Origin: Croceimicrobium sp965228705 | GTDB taxonomy: Bacteria; Bacteroidota; Bacteroidia; Flavobacteriales; Schleiferiaceae | Direction of reading: 5' to 3' | Assembly (NCBI RefSeq): GCF_965228705.1 | Contig: NZ_OZ245832.1 | Coordinates: forward strand, 1,736,001 to 1,800,000 | Length of the DNA: 64,000 bases | In this document: positions 42,198-52,023 of the stretch, one piece after another | How the letters are laid out: every line of letters starts with the position of its first letter | Numbering within the stretch: the first letter of the stretch is position 1 | Made by a program: the position numbers and the translations under genes | The notes under the pieces: model-generated | Database searches by the model: none | Told to the model about the DNA's origin: nothing | The model's input: the letters and a program-made list of their open reading frames with translations, nothing else

Positions 42198-44534
42198 ATG
42201 AAAATAAGATTATTAGTAGGCCTGATACTCTCAGGTTCAAGCCTCTGGGCGCAAGGTTTAAGTGCCCCAGTAGCAGAAGGAGTATATGGTGGACAAGTAG
42301 GCGATTTTGAAAGCTGGGCCTTTAGCTCCGACTCCATTTATCTCGTTTGCAGTACCCAGAGCCCCAATTCACTCTTTTACGCCAAAGCAAATCGCAATGG
42401 GCAAATCAGCAACCTTGCCTGGGAAGTTATCCCTTCGGCAGATGCTGATGACGGTTTTGGCTCTTCCATCCTAAATGTTGAAATCCATCAAGCTACAAAC
42501 AGCATTTACTTCTTATCCCAAGGCAAAGTATATCGTACCAGTTTTGGCGCAACTGTCGCCAGCCAGGTTGATAGTATGGTAAAGGAATTTATCATTCAAG
42601 GTGATACTATGGCCCTGGTAAAAAACAATCCGATGACGGGTGCCCAGGATGTTATGGATTTTGGCGCCATTAATAGCTCTGGAATCTATTCAAAATCTGG
42701 CAGCATCAATTTGCTGAAAAACTACACGGAGCCTCCACAAATGATTATTAATCCTAGCACGAATCAACTCCATCTTTTTGAGCGTGGGGCTAGTCCACAT
42801 ATGTACATGCTGGTAGATCCATTTTATGGAATGAGCAACAGTTCATCCCTAACCTCCGCTGTAAACCCTGCCCCTACCATTGTTAATATCGAATGGCGCA
42901 GCTTCGGTTTTGATGCCGCTGGTAATTGGTATGTTGCCGGGCAACCTCCATTAATGAATCCCACTATTCGCGATCGGCATTTAGCCTGGAGTACCGATAA
43001 TGGTTTTAGCTGGACCGATGGCCCTATCAATACCCCAGGTCCCATTGGTGGTGTTGTAGGTTCCAATATTCTAATTTCTGATTATGCTTCTCAGCAAAGC
43101 TTATATATCGGTAATGCAGTGGAACAAGATATCAGCAGCATTGGCACCTGGATAAACCCTGGTCAGGCCTATATCGAAAACCTCAATCGTGCTAATGATG
43201 GCTTCTCCAAACAAGATCCTCTAAACCCGGCTGTGGTTTACCATTCTACCAATATTGGATTCGGATATTCTACCGAAAGAGGTGATAGCATTTTTGGATG
43301 GAATGAGGGTCTTACTGCTGTTCAGGTGAATGATATAGATATGACCACCGATTTCGCTACCGGATGGGTTGCCTCTAAATCTGGTCTACGTAAAGTAGAG
43401 AATTACAATACCAGCAGCCCAAGATGGAGGGGACCAAGCTTCCCCAATTTCGACGGTGCTCCTTATACCGCAATTGCCATGAGTGCCAGTCAACCGGACA
43501 CCCTTTATGCCGGCAACCAAAGAATTTATCGCAGTCAGAATGGCGGTCAACAAATTAGCCCCAGCAACGATGGCTGGAGCCGAGTTTTTAGCCCTGAAGA
43601 CCCACCCCTGAATTTCAATCGTATTAATACCCATTGTACTGCCATTACTGTGGCGCCTGATAGCGCAGATATTGTAATGGCGGGTTACAGCATTGATTTT
43701 GGCGACAAAGGCGGATGCTTCTATAGCCTGGATGGCGGCAATAACTGGCAACAATTATTGATCCTGGCCTCCAGCCCTGGACAGGATGCAGATATTACAG
43801 ACATTGTAATTAGTCGTGAGGCCGGAAATCTGGTGGCTTATATTGGCCTAAGTGCCGATCCTCTAAGGGCAGGTCACAATGGGGTTTATCGTGCCGAATT
43901 AGGGAGCAGTGGCTTTAGCCTCAGTGCCGATGGTAGTTTTGGAGCCACAGATCATACGGTGGATCTGGAATTGAACAAGAGCGGCGACAGCCTATTTGTA
44001 CTCAACCGCGATCCAGGGCTTTTACCCGTAAATAATGTTTTCATTAAGGATTTAGCAAGTGGAGCCTGGTCCAATTTTGCAGGACCCTCAGCGAGTGGCG
44101 AAGCAACCGCCATTACCGATGGCGATGGCTATGTTTTTATTGCCATGGATGAAAGCATTTATATAAATAGTACTGATGGTAGCTTGGGCTGGAGCTTAGG
44201 TTACGCTTATCCTATGGGCACAGAAATAAATGTGCTTTTCTACGATGAATTATTAGTAGGTACAGGCACTGGTTTGTATGCCCATGATTTGGCCCCTGAC
44301 ATTAGTATTCAAGAACTTGAAAAGGCCCAGCCCTTTTATATCTACCCTAATCCCAGCCATGGAATGGTGAGATGGGATCAGGCCTTGAATCTGGAGGTCT
44401 TCAACTTACAAGGGCAGCGCATTTACCGCAGTAATCAAGCTATCCAGGAAATGAATTGTAAAAACTGGCCACAAGGCATATATCTATTTAAATTTGAGAA
44501 TGGCGCCGAAGCCAAAGTTCTAATCCAACCTTAG
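42198..44534 (+). CDS. Secreted BNR/sortilin-like protein with T9SS signal
   Basis: 778 aa. Signal peptide (MKIRLLVGLILSGSSLWAQ), then a multi-bladed propeller with Asp-box motifs (AWSTDNGFSWTDGP, YRSQNGGQQ, YSLDGGNNWQQL). C-terminal T9SS type A domain (FYIYPNPSHGMVRWD ... GIYLFKFENGAEAKVLIQ). Surface protein; no enzymatic motif seen. Confidence 0.88.
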   Translation: MKIRLLVGLILSGSSLWAQGLSAPVAEGVYGGQVGDFESWAFSSDSIYLVCSTQSPNSLFYAKANRNGQISNLAWEVIPSADADDGFGSSILNVEIHQATNSIYFLSQGKVYRTSFGATVASQVDSMVKEFIIQGDTMALVKNNPMTGAQDVMDFGAINSSGIYSKSGSINLLKNYTEPPQMIINPSTNQLHLFERGASPHMYMLVDPFYGMSNSSSLTSAVNPAPTIVNIEWRSFGFDAAGNWYVAGQPPLMNPTIRDRHLAWSTDNGFSWTDGPINTPGPIGGVVGSNILISDYASQQSLYIGNAVEQDISSIGTWINPGQAYIENLNRANDGFSKQDPLNPAVVYHSTNIGFGYSTERGDSIFGWNEGLTAVQVNDIDMTTDFATGWVASKSGLRKVENYNTSSPRWRGPSFPNFDGAPYTAIAMSASQPDTLYAGNQRIYRSQNGGQQISPSNDGWSRVFSPEDPPLNFNRINTHCTAITVAPDSADIVMAGYSIDFGDKGGCFYSLDGGNNWQQLLILASSPGQDADITDIVISREAGNLVAYIGLSADPLRAGHNGVYRAELGSSGFSLSADGSFGATDHTVDLELNKSGDSLFVLNRDPGLLPVNNVFIKDLASGAWSNFAGPSASGEATAITDGDGYVFIAMDESIYINSTDGSLGWSLGYAYPMGTEINVLFYDELLVGTGTGLYAHDLAPDISIQELEKAQPFYIYPNPSHGMVRWDQALNLEVFNLQGQRIYRSNQAIQEMNCKNWPQGIYLFKFENGAEAKVLIQP

Positions 44535-44878
44535 TGAATCCAGTCGAAAATTTTATTCTAAAGCATAAAGGAGCTCAACAGGAGCTCCTTGCTTTTTTGC
44601 ATGATCATCTAAAACGAGCGGGCTTAAAACCTAAGCTTGCCTATGGCATCCCCATGTTCTATGGCAAGAAATGGATTTGCTATTTAAAGCCTAATAAAGA
44701 TCAAAGTCTGGATTTATCCTTTACCCGAGCCCATCAATTTGAGGACCCCACCGGTTTATTAGAGCGCAGAGGTAGAAGGCAAATTTCCAGTATTGTGCTT
44801 AGAGATCTGGAAACAATCCCTTTAGAGGCGATCGATCAAATTCTCGAAGCAGCGCTGGCTCTCGACGCCAAATCCTGA
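44534..44878 (+). CDS. DUF1801 (YdhG-like) protein
   Basis: 114 aa, start GTG overlapping the previous stop (TAGTG). Conserved DUF1801 features: PKLAYGIPMFYGKKWICYLKP and SIVLRDLETIPLEAIDQIL. Small alpha/beta protein, function unknown. Confidence 0.85.
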   Translation: MNPVENFILKHKGAQQELLAFLHDHLKRAGLKPKLAYGIPMFYGKKWICYLKPNKDQSLDLSFTRAHQFEDPTGLLERRGRRQISSIVLRDLETIPLEAIDQILEAALALDAKS

Positions 44879-45040
44879 TCTTCAAACTGATAAATATCAT
44901 TTTTACTCCCTAAGGACTCCTCTACATTTGAATTGTCATTAGTAGTAGTTCTTAACAAATTTTCAGTTTATAACTGAAGGGCCCCTAAACTCAGAAGTTC
45001 GAGCCTGAGCTTCTGATTAGAGAGCTTGTTTTGTTTTTCC

Positions 45041-45068
45041 GTATCCGCCAAAAGCGGATGCTTTTTTT
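45041..45068 (+). terminator. Terminator downstream of the DUF1801 gene
   Basis: Hairpin ATCCGC-CAAAA-GCGGAT followed by CTTTTTTT. The 160 bp between it and the gene show only a weak inverted repeat (CAGAAG...CTTCTG). Confidence 0.7.
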
Positions 45069-45085
45069 GGTGTTTTTTTGGAATG

Positions 45086-45111
45086 AAAAAGCCGCGTCCC
45101 CGCGGCTTTTT
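45086..45111 (-). terminator. Terminator of typA
   Basis: AAAAAGCCGCG-TCC-CCGCGGCTTTTT, symmetrical and followed by T runs on both strands; sits 7 bp after the typA stop. Confidence 0.85.
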
Positions 45112-45117
45112 CTTTGC

Positions 45118-46920
45118 TTAAAAATTGATCTTTTCGCCTCTGCGTCGTTCTGCTTCACGGAGCAAAATCTTACGCAAGCGAATGCTTTGAGGCGTAACTT
45201 CTACATATTCATCCCCCTGAATATATTCGAGGGCTTCTTCTAATGAGAATTCAATATGAGGAGCAATACGCATTTTATCATCGGCTCCAGCCGAACGCAT
45301 ATTGCTAAGCTTTTTAGTCTTAGTGATATTCACTGTTAAGTCACCAGGACGGTTGTTTTCTCCTACTACCTGACCTTCGTAAACTTCGGCATTAGGTGGA
45401 ATGAAGAAACGACCGCGATCTTGCAAGTTGTTCAGTGAATAAGGAATGGCCTTTCCGGTTTCCAGAGCGATCAAAGAACCATTCTGACGACCCGGAATTT
45501 CTCCTTTATAAGGTTGATACTCCACATAACGATGCGACATTACCGCCTCACCGGCAGTAGCCGTCATTAAGTAGTTACGCAAACCAATAATTCCTCTTGA
45601 AGGAATCATAAAATCGAGATGCATACGATCACCCTTAGGAACCATCTGCGTTAACTCGCCTTTACGAAGGGTTACCGCTTCAATCGCTTTACCATGAATA
45701 GATTCGGGAAGGTCGATATTTAACTCTTCCATGGGCTCACACTTCACCCCGTCGATTTGACGAAAGATAACCTGTGGCTGACCAATTTGTAATTCGTAAC
45801 CTTCACGACGCATGGTTTCGATTAATACCGAAAGGTGCAATACCCCACGACCGTAAACACGGAATGAATCCGCTGAATCGGTTTCTTCCACACGCAAAGC
45901 CAGGTTTTTCTCCAATTCCTTATCCAAACGATCCTTAACGTGACGAGAAGTTACAAACTTACCTTCCTTACCAAAGAAAGGTGAATCGTTAATGGTGAAG
46001 AACATACTCATGGTAGGCTCATCAATGCGAATGGTAGGCATTGCCTCTGGGTTTTCGGCATCAGCGATGGTATCGCCAATATCAAAACCTTCAATACCAG
46101 TGATCGCACAAATCTCACCACTGGAAACTGAATCTACCTTGCGTTTTTCAAATCCTTCAAAAACAAAAAGTTCCTTCACCCGAGATTTAACCTTTTGGCC
46201 ATCTCGTTTTACGAGGGTTACAGGGGTATTCGATTTCAAGGTTCCGCGGTGTACACGACCAATGGCGATACGACCGATATATGCTGAATAGTCTAAGCTG
46301 GTAATCAGCATTTGTGGAGTACCCTCACGCTCTACTGGAGCAGGAATATGCTCAACGATGGCATCTAAAAGGGCATTAATATTATCGGTAGGCTTATTCC
46401 AATCTTCACTCATCCAACCTTGTTTGGCACTACCGTAAATAGCTGGGAAGTCCAATTGGTCTTCAGTAGCTTCGAGGCTAAACATCAAGTCGAATACCAT
46501 TTCATGTACTTCGTCTGGAGTACAGTTTGGCTTATCTACCTTATTAATAACAACAATAGGTTTCAGACCTAATTCTAAGGCCTTGGCTAATACAAAGCGG
46601 GTTTGTGGCATCGGCCCTTCAAAGGCATCTACCAATAAAACCACACCATCAGCCATGTTTAATACACGCTCTACTTCACCACCGAAATCGCTGTGACCTG
46701 GGGTATCGAGGATATTAATTTTGTAATCGCCATACTGAACAGATACGTTTTTGGCGAGAATGGTTATGCCCCTCTCCTTTTCGAGGTCATTATTATCCAT
46801 GATAAGTTCTCCCGGACTTTCGTGATCTTCGAAGATCTTACAGGACAGTAACATCTTGTCTACCAGGGTAGTTTTACCGTGGTCAACGTGGGCGATAATT
46901 GCAATGTTTCGCAGCTTCAT
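45118..46920 (-). CDS. typA: Translational GTPase TypA/BipA
   Basis: 600 aa, full length. GTPase motifs AHVDHGKTTLVD (G1), the ERGITI switch, DTPGHSDFGGEV (G3), NKVDKP (G4). EF-G-like domains follow, with the TypA-specific C-terminal region (RGRFFIPPNAEVYEGQVVGENNRPGDLTVN). Ribosome-associated, assists subunit assembly and stress growth. Monocistronic with its own terminator. Confidence 0.98.
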   Translation of the reverse strand: MKLRNIAIIAHVDHGKTTLVDKMLLSCKIFEDHESPGELIMDNNDLEKERGITILAKNVSVQYGDYKINILDTPGHSDFGGEVERVLNMADGVVLLVDAFEGPMPQTRFVLAKALELGLKPIVVINKVDKPNCTPDEVHEMVFDLMFSLEATEDQLDFPAIYGSAKQGWMSEDWNKPTDNINALLDAIVEHIPAPVEREGTPQMLITSLDYSAYIGRIAIGRVHRGTLKSNTPVTLVKRDGQKVKSRVKELFVFEGFEKRKVDSVSSGEICAITGIEGFDIGDTIADAENPEAMPTIRIDEPTMSMFFTINDSPFFGKEGKFVTSRHVKDRLDKELEKNLALRVEETDSADSFRVYGRGVLHLSVLIETMRREGYELQIGQPQVIFRQIDGVKCEPMEELNIDLPESIHGKAIEAVTLRKGELTQMVPKGDRMHLDFMIPSRGIIGLRNYLMTATAGEAVMSHRYVEYQPYKGEIPGRQNGSLIALETGKAIPYSLNNLQDRGRFFIPPNAEVYEGQVVGENNRPGDLTVNITKTKKLSNMRSAGADDKMRIAPHIEFSLEEALEYIQGDEYVEVTPQSIRLRKILLREAERRRGEKINF

Positions 46921-46976
46921 ATGGGGCTTCTAATAAGCCGGCAAAGCTACGCTATTGAAACGGTATATATACCTAA

Positions 46977-47690
46977 TTAGGAAACGACAATTTTACGAGT
47001 TATCGCAGATTGCTCATTGGTCATTCGCATGAGGTAAATTCCCTTGGGTAAATCACTTAGGGGATAATCTCTGCGATCCTTGCGCAGCGTGAAGGTACGC
47101 TCCTTTTTACCGGTTAAATTATAGATCTCCACCAGGGTATTTCCGGCTGGCACTTTACGGAAGCTTAACAGTCCATTCTGATAGAAATACTGCATGGTTT
47201 CCAAACTATTCTCCTTAATTGATACTGAAGCAGCGGCATTTAAGGCAGCGTTTCTGGCTTGAGACTCGCTTCCGCCAGTGTAAATCAGAGAGCTATCCAT
47301 CGGACTGTAAACCAAATAACGAGGTGTTCCGGCTTCAAAAAAATACTCGGATGAATCGATAAAGGTGTAAATATCAGACCAGCCATGACTATTTACCCAA
47401 TTCACCGCCTGACTGCATGTAGGAATTGCATTACTATAAGTTAAGGTCATGGCTCCCCAAACATTTACGCTGGACTTATTAGCAGAAGCCCAGTTTCCCC
47501 AGCTACCTGCCTTGCTTACGCAGATACTACAGTCAAAACCATTAGAAGTAACAATTAATGCTTTGCCGGTACTTAAAGCCTGATAAATTGAATTGGAATT
47601 ACCCATGCAATCGCGTACAGCATGATTAGATACTTGAGCGGATAAGCTTAAGCTAAAAAGTAAAATGAATGGTAGGTATAAATGTTTCAT
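46977..47690 (-). CDS. T9SS-exported thioredoxin-like protein
   Basis: 237 aa. Signal peptide (MKHLYLPFILLFSLSLSAQ), then a small domain with a CXXC pair (SNGFDCSICVSKAGSW) in a thioredoxin-like setting (VNVWGAMTLTYSN, GTPRYLVYSP). C-terminal T9SS type A domain, here starting SIKENSLETMQYFYQNGLLSF and ending GIYLMRMTNEQSAITRKIVVS. Probably a surface redox or copper-type protein; function uncertain. Confidence 0.78.
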   Translation of the reverse strand: MKHLYLPFILLFSLSLSAQVSNHAVRDCMGNSNSIYQALSTGKALIVTSNGFDCSICVSKAGSWGNWASANKSSVNVWGAMTLTYSNAIPTCSQAVNWVNSHGWSDIYTFIDSSEYFFEAGTPRYLVYSPMDSSLIYTGGSESQARNAALNAAASVSIKENSLETMQYFYQNGLLSFRKVPAGNTLVEIYNLTGKKERTFTLRKDRRDYPLSDLPKGIYLMRMTNEQSAITRKIVVS

Positions 47691-47717
47691 GCTGCAATTG
47701 CTTAAATGTATAAAAAT

Positions 47718-48758
47718 TTAGGCAGTGGTCTCTATCTTCTTTGCATACAATTCCGTGCCAAAATCTGCCAAAAGTTTGGCCCAGTCACTTTGGTCATTTA
47801 AACAGGGAATCAAAGTAAAATCTTCACCCCCATTTTCGGTAAATATCTCACGACCTTCCACACCGATTTCTTCAATCGTTTCAAGGCAGTCCGACACAAA
47901 GGCCGGGCAAACCACTGCCAATTTCTTCACCCCCTTCTGCGCCAATTCGGCAATAGTTTTATCGGTATAGGGATCTAACCATTTAATCGGACCAAGGCGA
48001 CTTTGAAAACTGGTACTATAGGTTCCGGCTTTCAAGTTTAACTGACGCGCTACCATCTCAGTGGTTGCCAAAGTTTGATGTCGGTAACAAAATGCCTGTG
48101 CCGGACTATCCTTAGCACAACAATTATCCAGACGAAGACAATGTGCTTTACTTACATCCGAATGACGAATTTGTCGCTCTGGCACTCCGTGATAACTGAA
48201 GAGTAAATGATCATAATCTTCAGGCAAAGCTCCCTTTATAGAATCCGCCAAAATTTGGATATAGCGCTCATCATCATAAAAAGGCCCCTTCACCAATAGT
48301 TCCAATTCCGGGAAATGAGCTTCTACCACTTCACGCGCCTTTACCACCACCGTCTCATAACTACTCATCGCATAATGTGGATAGAGTGGTATTAAATGCA
48401 GGGTCTCTAAATCCGGATGTGCCTCCTTTAATTTTTGGATGGCCGAATGAATGGAAGGATTGCCATAGCGCATCCCCAAGCCAACAGGCATATCACTATG
48501 CACCTGCACCTGCTCCTTTAATCTCTCCGAGAGTACCATTAAAGGCGAGCCTTCTTCCCACCATATTCCTTTATAAGCTTCCGCTGATTTGGGTGGACGG
48601 GTGTTTAAGATGATACCCTTCACCAGGAAGGTGCGGAACCATTTTGAAAAGTCCACCACCCTTTCATCCATTAAAAATTCACCCAAATAACGGCGCACAT
48701 CGGCCACAGCATACGAATCGGGCGAACCCAGATTTACGATCAATAAAGCTTGCTTCAT
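47718..48758 (-). CDS. hemH: Ferrochelatase
   Basis: 346 aa. Inserts Fe2+ into protoporphyrin IX. Active-site block LLFSYHGVPERQI (conserved His) and C-terminal VVCPAFVSDCLETIEEIG are visible. Co-oriented with and 6 bp after the AraC gene; divergent from the hemA operon. Confidence 0.96.
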   Translation of the reverse strand: MKQALLIVNLGSPDSYAVADVRRYLGEFLMDERVVDFSKWFRTFLVKGIILNTRPPKSAEAYKGIWWEEGSPLMVLSERLKEQVQVHSDMPVGLGMRYGNPSIHSAIQKLKEAHPDLETLHLIPLYPHYAMSSYETVVVKAREVVEAHFPELELLVKGPFYDDERYIQILADSIKGALPEDYDHLLFSYHGVPERQIRHSDVSKAHCLRLDNCCAKDSPAQAFCYRHQTLATTEMVARQLNLKAGTYSTSFQSRLGPIKWLDPYTDKTIAELAQKGVKKLAVVCPAFVSDCLETIEEIGVEGREIFTENGGEDFTLIPCLNDQSDWAKLLADFGTELYAKKIETTA

Positions 48759-48764
48759 CTACAA

Positions 48765-49670
48765 TCAGCGATTCATTAAATATTTCTTGGGGGTTACCCC
48801 GAATTTCTTGCGGAAGGCCGCTATAAAATGGCTGGGATTGGTATAACCAATATGATAAGCCACCTCATTCACCTTCACTTTTCCTTCGTCTAAAACCTGG
48901 CGAGCCACATCCAAACGATAATCATTAAGGTATTTAAATACCGTAGTGGCATAAATGTTCTTGAAACCTTCTTTTAATCGGTATTCATTTAGACCTACTT
49001 CTAATGCCAACTCAGGAATAGTGGGCGGATCGGTCATTCTCTCAATCAGAATTTTCTTAGCCAGGCGGATCTTCTGCACATTGTCTTCATTCTCCAAAAA
49101 GGGACAGGCCTCCACATCGGTACCTTCCCGGCGATTGAAATACCAGGCCAATATTTCGAAAACCTTAGACTCTTCAAATATGCGTTGCGCAGGTCCATGT
49201 ACCGGTACCTGAAACATCTGGCTCAAGGCCACCATAGTCGAAGGCTCCAATTTACCGTCGGAATAAAATTTCTTGTTGACGTTCTCCGGATTGATAAAAG
49301 CCAATTCTTCACTGGCCTCTACAAACATGCGATGTAAACGCTCCACGGTAACATAAAGGAAGAGCAATTTACTTTTAGGTTCCACGGTAATTTCCATGGG
49401 TAAGGCCTGCAATGGATTGTAAAAAAGCAGATTTTTCTCGGCTTCCAGTTTCAGTTTATAGGAACCTCCGTGGAAGGCAAACTCGGCTCCACCTTCATAG
49501 GCAAAGTAGAATTGAATTAAGCTTTGATCAATCTCACGACGCATCTTTAAGGCCTCATCCTCTGAATGTTCTACCTTAATCATCGCCATATCAGGACCTA
49601 AAGCCGTATGCTTCACCCGACTTTTTCGGGTATTTATTTCCGGGCCGAGTATTTCAAAATTCAATTCCAT
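48765..49670 (-). CDS. AraC-family regulator next to the heme genes
   Basis: 301 aa. N-terminal cupin-like sensing domain (about 1-150, QFYFAYEGGAEFAFHGGSYKLKLE) and C-terminal AraC DNA-binding domain (PTIPELALEVGLNEYRLKEGFKNIYATTVFKYL; VNEVAYHIGYTNPSHFIAAFRKKFGVTPKKYL). Located between hemH and hemA, transcribed with hemH and divergent from hemA, so the plausible targets are heme or iron genes. Ligand unknown. Confidence 0.9.
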   Translation of the reverse strand: MELNFEILGPEINTRKSRVKHTALGPDMAMIKVEHSEDEALKMRREIDQSLIQFYFAYEGGAEFAFHGGSYKLKLEAEKNLLFYNPLQALPMEITVEPKSKLLFLYVTVERLHRMFVEASEELAFINPENVNKKFYSDGKLEPSTMVALSQMFQVPVHGPAQRIFEESKVFEILAWYFNRREGTDVEACPFLENEDNVQKIRLAKKILIERMTDPPTIPELALEVGLNEYRLKEGFKNIYATTVFKYLNDYRLDVARQVLDEGKVKVNEVAYHIGYTNPSHFIAAFRKKFGVTPKKYLMNR

Positions 49671-49852
49671 GGGGCAAAATTAGGACATGATAAAAATCAT
49701 TGGCCCTATTTGTTCGTTTAATTTATCCTTGCAAGCGCAATCCTATCAAGGAAATGCTGCAAATTAACAAGAATGATTCTAAATAAGCGTCACTCAACCT
49801 ATTGGGTTATTTTTCCTACTTATCAAGGTAAATTATATGGTGCTGATTGGGA

Positions 49853-49860
49853 TATTTTTG
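49853..49860 (+). promoter_or_regulatory. -7 box of the hem operon
   Basis: TATTTTTG, exact match to TAnnTTTG, 10 bp before the hemA ATG; implies a very short leader. No clear -33 box. Confidence 0.5.
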
Positions 49861-49870
49861 CCAGCACAAT

Positions 49871-51109
49871 ATGAAAGAGTTCGAAGTAAGTCGTTTTGCC
49901 AATTTCTTCCTAATAGGAATTGATCATCAGAAGGCCGATGTTTCTACCCGGGAAAAATTTTCCCTTAATGAAGAACAGGCGCAGCATCTGATACACGATT
50001 ACCAAAGCGCTGGTGGGGATGGAATCTTAGTCCTCTCTACTTGTAACCGCACAGAATTATATGCCTTTGCTAATTGCCCCAGAGACCTTATTGCACTTTT
50101 CTGCAAGCATAGTGGCAATAGTAAACAGGATTTCGAACCTTATCAAAACATCAAACAAAATCGCGAAGCCATCGAGCACCTTTATCGGGTAGGCTCTGGC
50201 TTAGAATCTAAAATTTTAGGCGATTTCGAAATTATTGGTCAGGTTAAAAAGGCCTACCAACGCTCCAAAGAGCAAGCTGCTCACAATGCCTTTCTCGATC
50301 GTTTGGTAAATATTGGTGTTCAGTGTAGCAAGCGAGTAAAAAACGAAACTCAGTTAAGTACGGGTGCCGCTTCTGTTGCTTTTGCTGCCGTACTGCAAGT
50401 AAAAGAATATCTGAAGGTAAACCCTAAACCTTCTGTGCTTCTTTATGGCATGGGAAAAATGGGTCGTACCACCTGTGAAAATTTGGTGAATCAAACCGGG
50501 GTTGAAGACATTACCCTTATCAACCGTACCGAAGAAAAAGCAGTTCGCCTGGCTGATCGATTCGGATTGAAACATGCTGACCTGGAGCATTTACAAGATT
50601 CTCTCAATCGGGCGGATATTGTCATTGTAGCTACTGGCGCTTCTGTGCCCACAGTTCACTTAAAGGATTTCCAGGATCAGAAGCCACGTTTATTATTGGA
50701 TTTAAGCATGCCTCGCAATATCGAGTCATCTGTTTACCAAGATTCCAATTTCCGGGTAATTGATGTTGATCATCTTTCGGAAATCGCCGAGGAGAGTATT
50801 CGCAATCGCCAGTCGCAAATCCCCATGGCGGAGCAAATTATAAATGAGAAGATTGAGGAGTTTTACGAATGGCTGGAAAGTCGTCGGGTAGCCCCAACCT
50901 TAAATGCCTTGCGCTCCAAAATGGATGATTGGAAAGAAAAAGAATTGAAAAGCTTGCAAAAGAAATTCCCGGAACTCTCTCTGGAGCAAGCTGAGTATTT
51001 CGCTTCCCAAATGCTAAATCGCATTACCGGGCAGTTTGCCCGTCAGTTAAAGAATGGCAGCAATCTTAATAATGATTTGCGTACCATTCACCATATTTTT
51101 GAGCTCTGA
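49871..51109 (+). CDS. hemA: Glutamyl-tRNA reductase
   Basis: 412 aa from ATG 49871; an in-frame TTG at 49847 lies inside the promoter and is rejected. Catalytic Cys in LSTCNRTELYAF, GSGLESKILGDFEIIGQVKKAY, and NADPH site LLYGMGKMGRTTCENL. First committed step of the C5 pathway to 5-aminolevulinate. Head of hemA-C-D-E-F-B-L. Confidence 0.97.
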   Translation: MKEFEVSRFANFFLIGIDHQKADVSTREKFSLNEEQAQHLIHDYQSAGGDGILVLSTCNRTELYAFANCPRDLIALFCKHSGNSKQDFEPYQNIKQNREAIEHLYRVGSGLESKILGDFEIIGQVKKAYQRSKEQAAHNAFLDRLVNIGVQCSKRVKNETQLSTGAASVAFAAVLQVKEYLKVNPKPSVLLYGMGKMGRTTCENLVNQTGVEDITLINRTEEKAVRLADRFGLKHADLEHLQDSLNRADIVIVATGASVPTVHLKDFQDQKPRLLLDLSMPRNIESSVYQDSNFRVIDVDHLSEIAEESIRNRQSQIPMAEQIINEKIEEFYEWLESRRVAPTLNALRSKMDDWKEKELKSLQKKFPELSLEQAEYFASQMLNRITGQFARQLKNGSNLNNDLRTIHHIFEL

Positions 51110-51114
51110 GCCCC

Positions 51115-52023
51115 ATGAAAACATTGAGAATCGGCACCAGGGATTCCGCTCTGGCCGTTTGGCAAGCTGCCACCGTGGCCCGCGCCCTGGAAGCCAAAGG
51201 CTATAGAACCGAATTAGTAGAAGTAAAATCTGCTGGTGACTTAGACCTTAGCACCCCGCTCAGTCAGTTTGGAAGCACTGGCGTATTCACAAAAATATTA
51301 GATGAAGCCCTTTATCAGGACAAAGCTGATATCGCGGTTCATTCATTAAAGGACTATCCTACCCAAGCCCCGGATGGCATTGTAATGGCCGCCGTACTAA
51401 AACGCGGTCCGGTGGAAGATATCCTCGTACATAAAGGGAATCTCGATTTCCTGGAACAAGCCGATGGGAAGGTAGCAACTGGCAGTATTCGTCGTATCGC
51501 CCAATGGAAGGCCCGTTATCCGGAACATGAAAACCCCGGTTTGCGTGGTAATGTGCAAACCCGCTTAAAAAAGCTGGCGGATAACAATTGGCATGGCGCC
51601 ATTTTCGCCAAGGCTGGCTTAGAACGCCTTAACTTATTACCAGAACATTATGAAATTTTAGACTGGATGATTCCGGCTCCCGCCCAGGGTATTGTTGGAA
51701 TCACTTGTTTAGAATCTAAAAGTGATTTTCAGGAAATCCTGCGTGAGATCAACCATGAAGAAACCGCTCTACGTGCTCAAGTTGAACGCGATTTCCTACG
51801 CACTGTTGAAGGCGGCTGCTCAGCTCCAGTTGGGGCTTATGCCGAAATCGAAGAAAACCAAATTCGCTTACAAGCCGGAGTATTCAGTTTAGATGGCAAA
51901 GAAAAGCTAAGACTCGAAAATGCAGTACCTTTGAGCGCGGCTTCCGAACTGGGAATCAGTATGGCTCAAGAGGCATTAAAGCGTGGAGCCGCAGCGATTT
52001 TGGAAAAAATCAAGCATGATTAG
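51115..52023 (+). CDS. hemC: Hydroxymethylbilane synthase (porphobilinogen deaminase)
   Basis: 302 aa. LRIGTRDSALAVWQA start; VHSLKDYPT active site; Cys in VEGGCSAPVGAYA holds the dipyrromethane cofactor. Joins four porphobilinogens. 5 bp after hemA and overlapping hemD. Confidence 0.97.
   Translation: MKTLRIGTRDSALAVWQAATVARALEAKGYRTELVEVKSAGDLDLSTPLSQFGSTGVFTKILDEALYQDKADIAVHSLKDYPTQAPDGIVMAAVLKRGPVEDILVHKGNLDFLEQADGKVATGSIRRIAQWKARYPEHENPGLRGNVQTRLKKLADNNWHGAIFAKAGLERLNLLPEHYEILDWMIPAPAQGIVGITCLESKSDFQEILREINHEETALRAQVERDFLRTVEGGCSAPVGAYAEIEENQIRLQAGVFSLDGKEKLRLENAVPLSAASELGISMAQEALKRGAAAILEKIKHD

Noticed and set aside
44879..45040. Possible tRNA (AGTTCGAGCCT) downstream of DUF1801
   Set aside because: A T-loop-like string only; no acceptor, D or anticodon arm can be drawn around it.
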